DNA of 64,000 bases from Volvariella volvacea V23 (Eukaryota; Basidiomycota; Agaricomycetes; Agaricales; Pluteaceae). Shown in pieces: positions 22,738-34,300 of the stretch (its first letter is position 1; each line of letters opens with the position of its first letter). The DNA lies in the NCBI GenBank assembly GCA_000349905.1, contig KB722737.1, forward strand, positions 519,327 to 583,326. The letters run 5' to 3'. The translations under genes were made by a program, and so were the position numbers. The notes under the pieces were generated by a model. It saw only the letters and a program-made list of their open reading frames with translations. It ran no database searches and was not told the DNA's origin.

Positions 22738-23501
22738 AGCATCGTTAGTTTTCAACGACCTCTCGCCCACCTCGTAACTTACACCGCCCTCCGCAGGGGC
22801 AGCGTTCCATCGGAATGGGACGTAAATTAGAACGACGGGCTCACCTATGAAAAGTGGGATGGTGTACTACGTTCCTCGCCATACACCTACGGATTGTGAC
22901 TAGATACCATGACATCCTGTCTCGTGAAAATAAGATGCGACCAAGATAACGTTATTATAATAAGGCTCGAAGACATGCTACGTATATCATCAACCACCAA
23001 GCACTGCCCACCGCTGCTTGCATTCCCCACGAGCTTGAAATTTGATCACATATTCTATACGCGAGTCCTTGATCATCGCAACCGGATTCTTAGCAGTTCG
23101 CCATATGCACTTCACTGCCCTTTTAGTTCTGTGGGTCCACAGCCGGTCCACTATTGAGTAACAGTAGATAGTGTTTCCCACTCTAGGCTTTCAGGAAACG
23201 ATAGTTTTGAACCGGGATTTAGCAGATAGCTGCGAGAAAGATGGCTCACACCCCAAAAAGGGTCGCCGTCGACCATTGGACTGCTAGCACGCAGGTACGC
23301 CTGAGCTGGATCTGACTCCCTATTTCTGCGGCGATAAATCTTCCTGCCTTAGGTTTAGCTCAGCGACTAGATTAGCAATTTCCATGCAAAACCTTACCTC
23401 CATGTAGACGTGATGTAATCACGGCTTACAGCCGTTCCCAGACCGGTACGCCCGTGCCATAAATTCTAAGATCACCATGCATCACCGTCATTTAGCCGTT
23501 A

Positions 23502-23941
23502 CTACTTTCTTATGAATTCGAGATTGATTCTCTCCAACCCATCAACGGAAGAAAGCATAGCGGGAGCATCTTGGCCTGCAACATATCGAAGGTGCCTGAT
23601 TTCATGAATGGCAAATTGCGGGATGACATAGCCTGATTTGCAGGTCAGCGAAGGCTCAATCGCAAGATTCTGCTCGGGATTCCTCACTGCTGAAATATTT
23701 ACCGAAAACAGGCAACTCAAATCTCTCAGTAACCAGCCGAACCGCGTTCTGGCTCCATGCTTTAATGCCTGCTTGCCTGTGATCAAGAAGGGGATAATCA
23801 CTGATTGCTAGACAACAAATTGCAGTGAGTGCAAGAAAATCAAATCTCTGCACCCTGTGACACAAGGCTATAACGCTTCTCCATCTAGCCAGCAATGTCT
23901 TGACTTCGCTCAACGGAGAGCGCAGCGTACACTGGAAGAAA
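23502..23941 (-). pseudogene. Doubtful gene remnant of unknown family
   Basis: On the minus strand one frame from about 23941 reads like a helical protein (FQCTLRSPLSEVKTLLARWR, then FDFLALTAICCLAISDYPL) to a stop at 23656. An overlapping frame continues to 23502 (FAIHEIRHLRYVAGQDAPA). Together they could be two exons, or a frameshifted fragment. No start codon context, splice sites or recognised motif support an intact gene. Confidence 0.2.
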
Positions 23942-24410
23942 GCTTTCGCTCCGAGTCCAAGTCAAGATGGACCGCAGTAACAATCTCATAACAGTGCTTC
24001 ATGCTACTAATAAATGACATAAAGCATATCCGGGTTCTACGTAAAATCTGGTAACTAGAGAGCGTCGGCTTGCACCAGACAAGTACCAGACCTCGCTCAA
24101 CTGAGCATTGGCGTGTTATTACATGACACTTCTTATGGTTCCTAGAATCCTAGCGACGAGGCTACAGTACCTGTTAGGTTCATATCCATTCCCGAGTCCC
24201 GGTCTTCAGATCAAAATTCGCCGCTCGGCTGTGGGGGGGTTGAGGGGTGAGCACGCGGTCCCTTACAGCGCAATCCGGGTGGGCAAACAGCCTCGAGGCA
24301 GCAAGTGGTTCAGATTTTTTTCAAGACTTAGCTGGGCCCTGCAATCGTTTCCCGCATCAAGGTACTTCCTCAATATGTGCTAAATCTCAAGCCCGATCGG
24401 TCGAGTGAAA

Positions 24411-24420
24411 TATAAAATAT
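24411..24420 (+). promoter_or_regulatory. TATA box of the HAD/terpene-cyclase gene
   Basis: The A/T run TATAAAATAT lies about 54-63 bp upstream of the ATG at 24474, the right place for a fungal core promoter with a short leader. A TATA box suggests regulated rather than constitutive expression. Confidence 0.5.
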
Positions 24421-24473
24421 AGTGTGGAGTCTTCTCTTAGGTGTAAGAATCCTTCTTCACGTTTGCCGCTTCT

Positions 24474-26256
24474 ATGGCTCCAACACCAGAGTTTGACACC
24501 ATTATTTTTGACATTGGCGACGTGCTATTCAAGTGGTCGCCAGTGACGAAGACCTCTATCTCCCCCAAACTCCTCCGCAGCATACTTAACTGCCCTACAT
24601 GGTTCGACTACGAACGAGGACGGCTCTCCGAAGATGCCTGCTATCAGCGCGTCAGCGAAGAGTTTGGCGTGGCCGCCGCTGATGTGCAAGAAGCATTTGC
24701 ACAGGCGCGAGCTTCACTGGTGGCAGACGACGACTTAATTAGTCTGATTAACGAACTCAAGGCACAACGAGGCGGTCGACTCCGTGTATACGCAATGTCC
24801 AATATATCGCTACCAGACTATACGGTCCTCCGTACCAAGCCAGCCGATTGGTCAGTCTTCGATGAAGTCTTTGCCTCTGGTATCGTGGGGGAACGCAAGC
24901 CCCATCTTGGCTTCTATCGTCACGTCATTATGGCCAGCCAAATTGATCCCCGTCGAACCATCTTCGTTGATGACAAATTAGAGAATGTGCTTTCAGCGCG
25001 TTCGGTTGGTATGCGGGGCATCGTCTTTGATAGTCCAGCTTCTGTCAAACGGCAGCTGCGGAACCTCATCGGGGACCCCATTGCAAGAGGGAAAGGATAT
25101 CTCAGACAGAATGCAGGTCACCTAGAATCGGTCACAAGAGCAGATGATCGACACACTGCAGTGACCATTCAAGAGAACTTTGCACAGCTCCTAATATTGG
25201 AAGTGACCGGCGATAGGTAAGTTCCCGCGATACGTACTATTCTAGGGCTAACTTGTCAACGCCATATATAGAAGTCTTGTAAATATGGTGGAGCACCCTC
25301 GGACATGGAACTTCTTTCACGGTGAGAATGCTAACCGGATAATGCCCTTACGATATCTAAGCTCTTCCACAGGGAAAGGAGTATTGACTACGGAGGAATT
25401 TCCGTTCGATTTGGATACGACGTCACTCGGACTGACTGTACTCCAGAGTGATAAGGAGGTGGTGTTCTCCGTATTAGATGAGATGCTTCAGTACGTCGAT
25501 ACAGATGGCATCATTCAAGTAAGTTTGGTGGTCTTACACCGCTATCTCCCCGCTGACATTGACACCGACCGGTGCTTGTAGACCTACTTTGATCACAAAA
25601 GGCCACGATTCGACCCAGTAGTCTGCGTGAATGCCCTAAGCTTGTTTTATTCCTACGGCCGCGGTTCTGAGCTGAACAAGACCCTACATTGGATTCAAGA
25701 GGTGTTACTCAACCGTGCGTACCTACAGGGTACACGATACTACGAGACCCCAGAGTGCTTCCTATACTTCCTCAGCAGACTGCTATCATCCAGCGACGAT
25801 CCTGATTTGCATGCCTTACTAAAGGATCTGCTTAGGGAGCGCGTACAGGAAAGAATCGGGGCGGCCGGTGATGCACTGGCGCTTGCCATGCGCATTCTCG
25901 CCTGTGACTATGTTGGAATCCATGACGAGATTGATCTTCGCTCTCTTCTTCCTCTCCAAGAGGAGGATGGAGGCTGGGAAATTGGGTGGATCTACAAATA
26001 TGGCTCTTCAGGGATCAAAATTGGGAACCGTGGTCTGACTACAGCCTTTGCTATCAAGGCTATCGAAGCAATGTCGCGCCGGCCTCAACGCACTTCTACG
26101 TCACCCTCTCCGACTCTTGTCCCACAGCCACTGCCGTTAAAACCACATACCCCAACTTCGCCGAAGAAGCATCACCGGCGCACCAGCTCTCTTAAGAATT
26201 CCCTTCAGTGGTTGCTCAATGGCGGAAAGCGCAGGTCGACGGAGATTAGTACTTAG
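24474..26256 (+). CDS. HAD-like hydrolase / class II terpene cyclase fusion (drimane-type synthase-like)
   Basis: Four exons (24474-25216, 25272-25321, 25373-25518, 25582-26256) encode 537 residues. Residues 1 to about 210 form a haloacid-dehalogenase fold: motif I FDIGDVLF (Asp13; the usual second Asp is replaced by Gly15), motif II around SN (109-110), RKP (141-143) and motif IV VDDKLE (165-170). After residue 250 comes a helical terpene-cyclase beta-domain with the proton-donor motif DLDTTS at about 277-282, later [16 protein letters not shown] and a [16 protein letters not shown] segment like the QW/terpene-cyclase repeats. Fungal proteins with this architecture, such as AstC of Aspergillus oryzae astellolide biosynthesis (from memory), cyclise farnesyl diphosphate to drimane-type products by protonation. 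The Ser/Pro/Lys-rich C-terminal tail (about 60 residues) is extra. Neighbours are not obviously a cluster. Architecture is secure; product is inferred. Confidence 0.87.
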
Positions 26257-26398
26257 TTTGAAATTGAATCGGACGCTGCTGTGGTGACTACTCTACGTCT
26301 CTGGCTCATAATGGACGGTTAAATTCATGTAGTCTAGTACACATGCCTCTGTTGTACTTGTATGCACGCACTGTTAATTTCAACCTCTATGTAATACT

Positions 26399-28346
26399 TC
26401 AATTATCACCCCGAAGATACCGTTTGTAAACCCCGTTGTTCGTTTCTTCGATATAGGTATAGTTCAATTTCTCTAAGAACTTGTCAAAGGCCTCGTAATC
26501 CTCGGCTGGGACTTGAATCCCAGCTAGCACCTTGCCAAGGTCTGCAGAATATTTGAGGCTGGCTCCGAGCCTGGCAGGAAAATCATACGCACCTGCTCCG
26601 TGATTGCGATAGTGAAACAAAGAAATGTTCCATCCTTGGTGTAGCCCCAACAAGAAATTGCGTAGGGCATCAGGTCGCTCAGGAAATTCTGAAGATGAAA
26701 ATTTTATTTGTGGGTCCCCCATCAATCAAAGAACACCGTTCACACTTACCAAAGCGGAACACGCGCTCATTGGGTACGACCTGGCACCCACCTATCATAT
26801 ACCGAGCATGGCTCTTTGCTAGCTCGTCATCACTAATATCGTAACCCTGCATGTCTTGTTGGGCTAGGTCGGACAATACTTTGGCAACCTCTGCTTTACG
26901 TGATAGGCTCTCTAGCTTGAATGATAAAAGTACGCGGGCCCTATCCCCGGATATATTGTATCGATATACGAATTCGGTAACGGCTCGCGGATGAATAACT
27001 GAGTGCAAGGCAATAAAGCTGACTAAAGTGAGCTTAAATCATATATTCTTGAGACGCGGGGGAGCCTACCTTCCCGGCTTCTCAGGGATCTCTACGCTCA
27101 GGAGTGCTTCTCGCCCTTCTCCGAGTTCTGCACGTTCAGATACGAACCGTAGCCGATCAAAATTCATGTTGGCACCACTTATGACCACAACAAATTTCTT
27201 CTGTGCGCCCACCAAATTGTTATCCAGTATGTAACGCTTCAATCCGGCGAGCGCCAGAGCACCTGCTGGTTCGGTTATGGATCGTGTTTCTGGAAATCGT
27301 GACCCTGGTTAGCGAGTGGTCGGGCGAATAGTACAAGGGTCTTGCCTTCAAATATATCCTTAATCGCGGCGCAAATCTCATCGTTGTCGACCTTGACGAT
27401 ACCGTCCAGAAGTTGCTGACAGATGCGAAAGGGTTCTGCCCCCACTATTTTGACCGCAGTGCCATCACTGAACGGACCAACCTCTCGCAGGGTAACTCTC
27501 TGGCCGGCTTCGAGACTTCGAGCCATAGCATCTCCATCTACAGTCTCTACACCCGTGACCTTTGTCACAGGACTTCCTATTCTTTTGACATACTCAGCGA
27601 TACCGGACACTAACCCACCACCACCCACGGCGGCGAAGATGCCATCGAGGTGGTCAGAGTCGGCAATTTGCTTGAGAATTTCCATACCCACAGTCCCCTG
27701 GCCAGCGATGACCAAAGGGTCATCATACGGTGGGACGAAAGCGAGCCCGTGTACTGAGGCAAGGCGTGCACACTCTGCTTTGGCCTCATCAAAATCTGCG
27801 CCATGGAGCACGACTTTGGCTCCTAGACGGGCAACATTACGAACTTTGATGGAGGGTGTACCCTTCGGCATAACGATCGTACAAGGGATGCCTAGTCGGG
27901 CCCCTGAGAGAGCTACACCTTGGGCATGGTTTCCTAGAACAAAGGGTTAGCTATAATGGTATCGACACATGATGGAAAACGAGGCATCAAATACCACCTC
28001 GTGGTCCTGTTAACTACGCACACTAACCGGCGCTACACGTAACAACGCCCTTCCAACGCTCATCCTCACTCAAGGTGGCCATGAAGTTGTAGGCCCCACG
28101 GATTTTGAAGCTAAAGACCTCCTGGAGGTCCTCCCGCTTGAGGAATATTTGATTACCGAATTTTGCGCTGAGATTTTTTGCAAGGACGAGGGGAGTCTCC
28201 TTGAGTATCTCGTAGACCTTTGAGGTCAAGATGAGACGCAGATAATCTGGCGTGTTTGATGGCAGCAGATGGTGCTTGGCCAGCCGAGGGTAAGCCAGAG
28301 GCTCTGGAGCATGGGATGAGTACTCGAGAGTTGCAGTCGGGGCCAT
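26399..28346 (-). CDS. ILV1: Threonine deaminase (threonine dehydratase), isoleucine biosynthesis
   Basis: This mitochondrial PLP enzyme converts threonine to 2-oxobutanoate, the first committed step to isoleucine. The start at 28346 ([16 protein letters not shown]) leads to the fold-type II core: [37 protein letters not shown] with the PLP lysine in SFKIRGA, then [35 protein letters not shown], the PLP phosphate loop [11 protein letters not shown] and [18 protein letters not shown] sequence across the next exon. The C-terminal ACT-like regulatory region ([15 protein letters not shown]) ends KRYLRGDN; this region gives allosteric control by isoleucine and valine in the family. A typical mitochondrial presequence is not clear from the chosen start. 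An in-frame ATG at 28409 would add about 21 residues. The gene is convergent with the terpene-cyclase gene (142 bp apart). Confidence 0.93.
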
Positions 28347-28968
28347 GCTAGAGGAGGTGAGTAGAAACGGGCGACCCTGGTCGGAGCAGCCAGTGCAGGT
28401 GGTCTGCACTTGAAAGATTGCAGCAATGTAATGATTGAATTTGAGATTGATAAATTTCGGACCTAAGGTAATCGGACGTCGGCTATACTAAGTCACGTGG
28501 CAGTCCTTACCGGGTTAAGCTTGCCTTTGGCTGCAGTGCGAATGCCACATCCAGCGGGGACAGGTTCGCGTACGGGTCAGGCCAACGCGCTGCAGATATC
28601 TGTACCTGGTCACTGCAATGCCTGATGTGAATTGGCGGTGGATCACACAACTCGACAATACCCGGCCACGATGACCAGAAATGGCGTCCGCTTGGCCTGC
28701 GGTCCCCCACTCCTCATGCCGAGCGATCAGCTGGGAGAACCGCGACACAGACCACTCGCGCACCTCCTCTGCACCAACTAGGCCGTCCAGTCGAGCAGCG
28801 GTCGACTCTACGGGAACTGCTTCAATAAATGAGATACCACGTGACCCGCATCCGGCGATAGCCCAATGGTAAACTCCGAAGCAAACGCACGGACAGAGGG
28901 AAACTGGACTGAGCCTGAACTCAGAGACTGACCCCATCACAAACCAAACTCCCTGCTCTATCATACCC
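28347..28968. other. Divergent intergenic region between ILV1 and the PHD-finger gene
   Basis: The 622 bp between two divergent start codons should carry both promoters. Long minus-strand open frames across here and into the PHD gene are only shadows of its Ser/Arg-rich coding sequence. I see no additional gene. Confidence 0.5.
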
Positions 28969-31119
28969 ATGGCACAAGCTGCAACAATGGGGCCCCCGAT
29001 GTCCCCGCGGGAGCCCAGACGTTCAGGCAGGCGTTCTGCTCCTTCTGCTTCTACCAGCAATTCCAAATCACCCGATTCCGACACAGTTCCCAAAGCAAAG
29101 GACGTCCCCCATCGACCTGTCCTCACCTCAAGTAACAGCAGCAATAGAAACAAGCGACTCAAACAGGAAGAACTGGACGACGGAGTCGACGAACGCAAGC
29201 ACTCATCTGCGCCCAACACTTCCTCCAACCACCCCAATGGCACCGCAAACAATCGCAACAAACGCAAAACGAAAGATAAAGAGAAGAGTGCCTCATCCAC
29301 CAGTGTATCAGGCGAGAACTCCACAAGTCATCCAGAAGACGTGAATCCGGACGCTCAGGAAGAAGAGGAGCAGGGTATCACACGGTGTGTCTGTGGCAGC
29401 ACGGGTGAGTGTCAGGACAACTACCGTCTACTATCCTCTAATTGCGTTCTTCCAAGGAGAGGACGATCCCGACGCCGGTGAATTCATGGTGCAATGCGAA
29501 ACCTGCAAGGTCTGGCAACATGGCCTATGTATGGGCTACGAGTCCGAAGATCAACTACACGACGATGATTACTATTGCGAGGAATGTCGACCGGGTATGC
29601 ACGTTGAACTCTTGAGGTATGTCGTTGTATCTCTTGGCATCTCCCGATAACTAAGGCATATGACCTAGGAAACTCAATAAACGGCCTCGCCACTCATCAG
29701 CCACAGCCCACCCCACCACCACCTTGCATGCATCCAGGGTATCCCGATCACACTCACCCTCCCATATTATAAAACAAACATCCAAGCGGCGGAATACCAT
29801 GAACAGTCGGGATGCTGCTTTCGACGAGAGCCTAAAAGAAATCATGGAGGCCACAGCAGCAGAAGCAGCAGCCGCTGCACTCCAAGGACAAAGCGATACA
29901 CCCCCTGAAGTCGAGGATGAGGATGCGAACGCCAATGGCAGGAAAAAGAGGAAGCGATCAGAGGACGACGCGTAAGTTATTGATACACTGCATCCCCGTC
30001 ACCCGTCCTGACATAGATCTTGTAGTCCACCCAAAAAACGCACAAGATCAGCTTCAACGGCGTCGGATCATCCTCCTATAGTCAGAGACGAGACCCCGAC
30101 AGCCACCAATGTCCCCACAAAAGCAGTGCCTCAGGCACCTGCATCCAAGCCGGCAGCGCGTAATAAACGTGGTGGAAGGAAACAGCCAACTGCTGAGGGC
30201 ACGGCTGGAGAGGGAGAAGAAGGTATGTCATGTGTTGAATCGACCTGGCCATAGGTTTACTGGTTCAGTCCCAGCCAATAAACGTCAATCGAATAGCAAT
30301 CGCAGCAAAAATGCATCAGCCAAACGTCCGCCGGCTTCCACTGCCCCCTTACAAGGGGCAGGGAATTCTTCTCATGAATCAGGCTCGCGACGCAGTCAAC
30401 CTGGCGGAGTTAATGTTGGCGGATCAGGAGCCAATGCATTGGATGCATCCCGGGCCTATAAGAACTCGCATGCATACGTAGTGTCCCAGCAACCACTATA
30501 CACAAGTTGGGGTTTACCAGATTACCTCGGCCATCTCGAGCAACTACTTCCAACTGATATACCAAAGCCTTTGGAAGTCCTCTCCGGACCAGGTGTTAGT
30601 GGCTTGAACAATACCAACGGACCAATAAGAGGGGACAGCATAGAAAGGACAACAGAGCGGGGCGTCAAGGTGAAGTGGCCTAGTAAAAGGATGAGCGTGG
30701 GCGATATGAACAAGCGCGTTCGCGCATTGCTGGAGTGGGTGGGCCGAGAGCAAGCCAATGCTCAAGATCGGGGGCGGCGAAAGGAGGCATTGGAGCAAGC
30801 ACTCAAGGAGGAACAAAGAAGACAGGAGAGCCAGCGAGCCAATCAAGTCACGGATCTGGAAGACGGGGACGTACAAATGGTTGATCAAAATCAACGAGCA
30901 AGTCCAGCGGTACCCACTCAATCAGTGAATGGCGTACCTCAAAATGATTCGCAAGGAAGTAATTGGGATCAAGGGCAATATCTGCCCCCAGATAACGGCC
31001 TGACCACGATGCAACTAATGGAGCAACTCATGGAAGAGCTAATAGGTTTCCAAGAGCGTTTTGGACCCGGGGCGAAGAACCGCGAACGGGAACGTCGAAC
31101 AACTACGGTTGTGTCATGA
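28969..31119 (+). CDS. PHD-finger protein, Cti6-like (histone deacetylase complex component)
   Basis: This nuclear protein has one PHD finger and long disordered flanks. The Ser/Lys-rich N-terminus runs into the PHD zinc site: RCVCGSTGEDDPDAGEF, MVQCETCKVWQHGLCMGYE, YYCEECRP, giving the Cys4-His-Cys3 order. The finger is split by an intron right after CGSTG (donor GTGAGT near 29405). Downstream are KRRNTMNSRDAAFDESLKE, basic patches (GRKKRKRSEDDA, PPKKRTRS) and a C-terminal conserved part YTSWGLPDYLGHLEQLLP, then VKWPSKRMSVGDMNKRVRAL with a coiled coil. The finger and the C-terminal WPSKRMSVGDMNKRVR block match fungal Cti6, which links the Rpd3 large complex to chromatin. That assignment is from memory; the PHD assignment is firm. 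Confidence 0.85.
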
Positions 31120-31381
31120 CCTTTGTAACCCCTTCTGCACATGTATTTCTTGCCCTACGCTTTATACTCCTACCCTCGCCGCCATCTGCTATATTCTCTG
31201 GGACACATCTGCTACCATTATGTTGGTTTTATTCCTCGTCTTATCCTATGAGCGAGATCTCATATTTACTATTATACGTCAATGTTATCATGTACTACTC
31301 TAATTATACCGCTGTTGGGAAATCCACACAATTCATTAACCCTCCTTCCTAAAACGGTCGCGATATTTGGTCTGCTGTTAA

Positions 31382-34300
31382 ATGGCAAATATCACACGCA
31401 CACGGCAATTCATCCGCGGCTCTCTACTCATGACTTCACCTGACGAAAACGGGTCGTTCAAGGATGAACTTCACTTCTCTGACAGTGAAGAGTCAGAGGC
31501 AGTCGAAAACGATGACCAGCTGGGAGACTACTCGACCCGCATGGACGCACTGTTGAGCGATGACGATAGTTCAGGGCACCATGATGAAAGTGACGAGGAG
31601 TTTGTTTATGAAGGCGTGGATGCCCCACAGCTGCCCGCGAAGGGATACCGGGACCAGCTGCGTGATATATTGGAGAACGAGCTCGATGACGACGACGAGC
31701 CCGGGCTTGAGCAACCCATAGTGATAGCCCCTCCAAGCGTCCCAGATATGAAGTTAGAAGACCTTGGGCCGACAGTGAGTGCTCATGTGCTTTGTCTGGT
31801 GCCTCTTCTCATGTCTGCACTCAGCCCGACGACGCGATTTCCGAGCGTGCACTCTCAAATTCCTCGATGGAACCCTCCTTTACCGTAACTCCACCACGAT
31901 TCAGTTCTCCTCCTCCGTCGGGCACTCCCTCCAAACTAGGCCGGCCGTTTTTGCACCCAAACGTATCGAGACTGCGCTCCTACACACCCCAAAATTCCTC
32001 TGCTCCGTCAACAGGCAGTTTCTCTCACTCCCACATCTTCGATGGCGGCTCACCTTCGCCTTCACATTTCTCTTCAATGTCACGGATGTCCTCGACTTCA
32101 AATTTACATGCTCTTTCCATGTCACCAGGAAAGGCCAACGGGAATCATGTCCCTTTGCGAGGTGACATATTCAAATGGACAGACTTGCGTAGCATTACGC
32201 ACCACATTTACGCGTCCAAGGCGCAACAGAAGGCCTCATCAATTCTTGGCGCCCCCTCGCTTGGGACACCAACTGTTTTGGCAGCCAACGGGTTTATATG
32301 TATTGGGACGGACGAGGGCTGTGTCGTGGTGTACGATTTCAGACAGACGCTCAAATGTATTTGTGGAATTGGTGGATCAGGTTAGGGCATAATACTCCGC
32401 TCTTAAACTGGCATTGACCGATTTCTAGGAAAGACCGTAGGCGCTGTAACTGCTCTCGCTCTATCGCACGATCATACCTATGTCGCTACGGGACACGCTA
32501 CTGGCCACATTCAGTTGTTTGAATTGAAGAATCCCGCTTCCCCTGTTCGGCATGTTCCACCAACAACACTATCGGTGGTTATGTCGGGACGGAAAGAAGG
32601 CCATTTGGAGGGTTCGCGCATTGTTTCTATCGGTTTCGTGGCAGGCAGGCATACGGCCATCGTGTCCGCTGATGAGCATGGCCTAGCATTCTACCACAGC
32701 CTGGGGAAAGTGCTATTCGTAGAGGCGTCGGACATCCTGCGTATCCTGGGCAGATATCCTGACCAGACACCCCGAAATCACGATCCCTCAGTCCCAAATT
32801 TCGTCCTTGGAAAGCGCCGCCGGAACCGGTACAGCATCCTGTCGATGATGCCACTCCCACTTGGTACTACACCACATCCGACAGATGCCTATAACATAGT
32901 CGCAATGTTGACGCCCACCAAACTGGTTGTAGTGGGATTGAAACCCTCTCCTAGGACTTGGTTCAAATATGCAAGACAGGTTGACGAAGGTGCTACATGG
33001 AATTCACGCTCCAAGTCGAGGGGCACTTTAGTATGGTTTCCTAGCGTCTATATGGGGAATCAGGACCAAAAGTCAAATGGGAAGAGTCAATCACAACCCT
33101 CCTCCATGCCCGTGCTTGCATTCTCATGGGGAAACTCGCTCCATATCATCAAGGTGATGGAATCGAAGATCACGCAACCTCTACAAAACCAAAGGACTGG
33201 CAAATACCACGACGTGGAGGTAGGCCGAATCGTCTTTGAAGATATAGGGGCATGGACAGTGGATGAAGATATCGTGGGATTGCAATGGTTGAATGTCAAT
33301 GTAGGTGTTGATTTTTCATTTGATGGCATTTCCTCGGAAGCTCAGCACCAATCAGCAATTGGTTATTTTCACCCCGACAAGAATTGAGGTGTATCAGCCG
33401 CCCGCCTCGAAGCCAGTTGAGAGCGTTTCATTTCAATCGACCACCCTAGTCTCCCCTTCCCTGGGTGCAACCATTCATGGCGATATTTCGTATCAAGACT
33501 CTGTTACCGATGTGGCGCATAGCATCCGCGTATACAAGGGAAAGATTTTCCTACTAGTAAGCCAATTGACTCATCCATATTGAGTACTTGTGAGGTAATC
33601 TGTCATGGCAGGGCAGAGACAAGGTTCAAGTTGGAGCACTATTAACTTGGGCTGATCATATACTATCCCTTGTCCAAGAAGGCGATTTCCTGAAGGCGAT
33701 AGACCTTACGAGGGCCTTTTATGAAGGCAGCGCTCCCGGCAATCGAAATGGCCTCCCTGACGATCCTACCGAGCGGAAAGAAGTAATCGGTGCCAGAATT
33801 CTCGAGCTCATGGCTGCCTCGGCACAATACGCTTTTTCGGAAGAACGCATGACTGACGGCACGCACGTAACACCAGACGGTCGCGGTGTCGATCTAACCG
33901 ATCTGTTTGAAGGCTTGGTCGCAACATGCTGTCGCGCATGTATAGCCCTGAATGATTTTGATTTCTTATTTGAAGATCTTTTCCAGAATTACGAGGATAA
34001 TGGTATTTCCCGCATATACCTACTCCAGCTAGAAAAATTCGTGCTCTCCAATGAAATTCGATACGTTCCTCCACGGATCACGCAAAAGTTGATCGCGCTA
34101 CACGAGGAAGATGGACGAAGTGACCAAGTGGAGCGCATAATCTGGCATATCGACCCGGCTTGCCTGGATATTAATCAATCCATCCGTATTTGCCAAAAGC
34201 ATCACCTATATGATGCCCTGATTTACATCTACACCAGGGCACTCCGAGACTACGTCGCGCCCATCGTCGAGCTGCTGGGGTCCATTCGCAAAATTCAGCA

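Larger units (their letters stand above)
22738..24473. other. Gene-poor stretch upstream of the terpene-cyclase gene
   Basis: This 1.7 kb stretch is the longest in the window without a confident gene. The right end holds the promoter of the HAD/terpene-cyclase gene. Around 23500-23940 the minus strand has open frames listed separately as a doubtful remnant. I saw no terminal repeats or transposase motifs. Confidence 0.5.

Noticed and set aside
22738..24473. Transposon in the gene-poor stretch
   Set aside because: No terminal repeats, target-site duplications or transposase/reverse-transcriptase motifs could be seen.
24474..28346. A terpene biosynthetic cluster around the HAD/terpene-cyclase gene
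   Set aside because: Neighbours are threonine deaminase and chromatin/traffic genes; no P450, transporter or tailoring enzyme is adjacent, so a cluster is not supported.
28515..29324. Long minus-strand open frame (269 codons) across the start of the PHD-finger gene
   Set aside because: It is the antisense shadow of the Ser/Arg-rich PHD-finger coding exon, with low-complexity Ser/Leu runs and no motif; the plus-strand reading has the zinc finger and proper splice sites.
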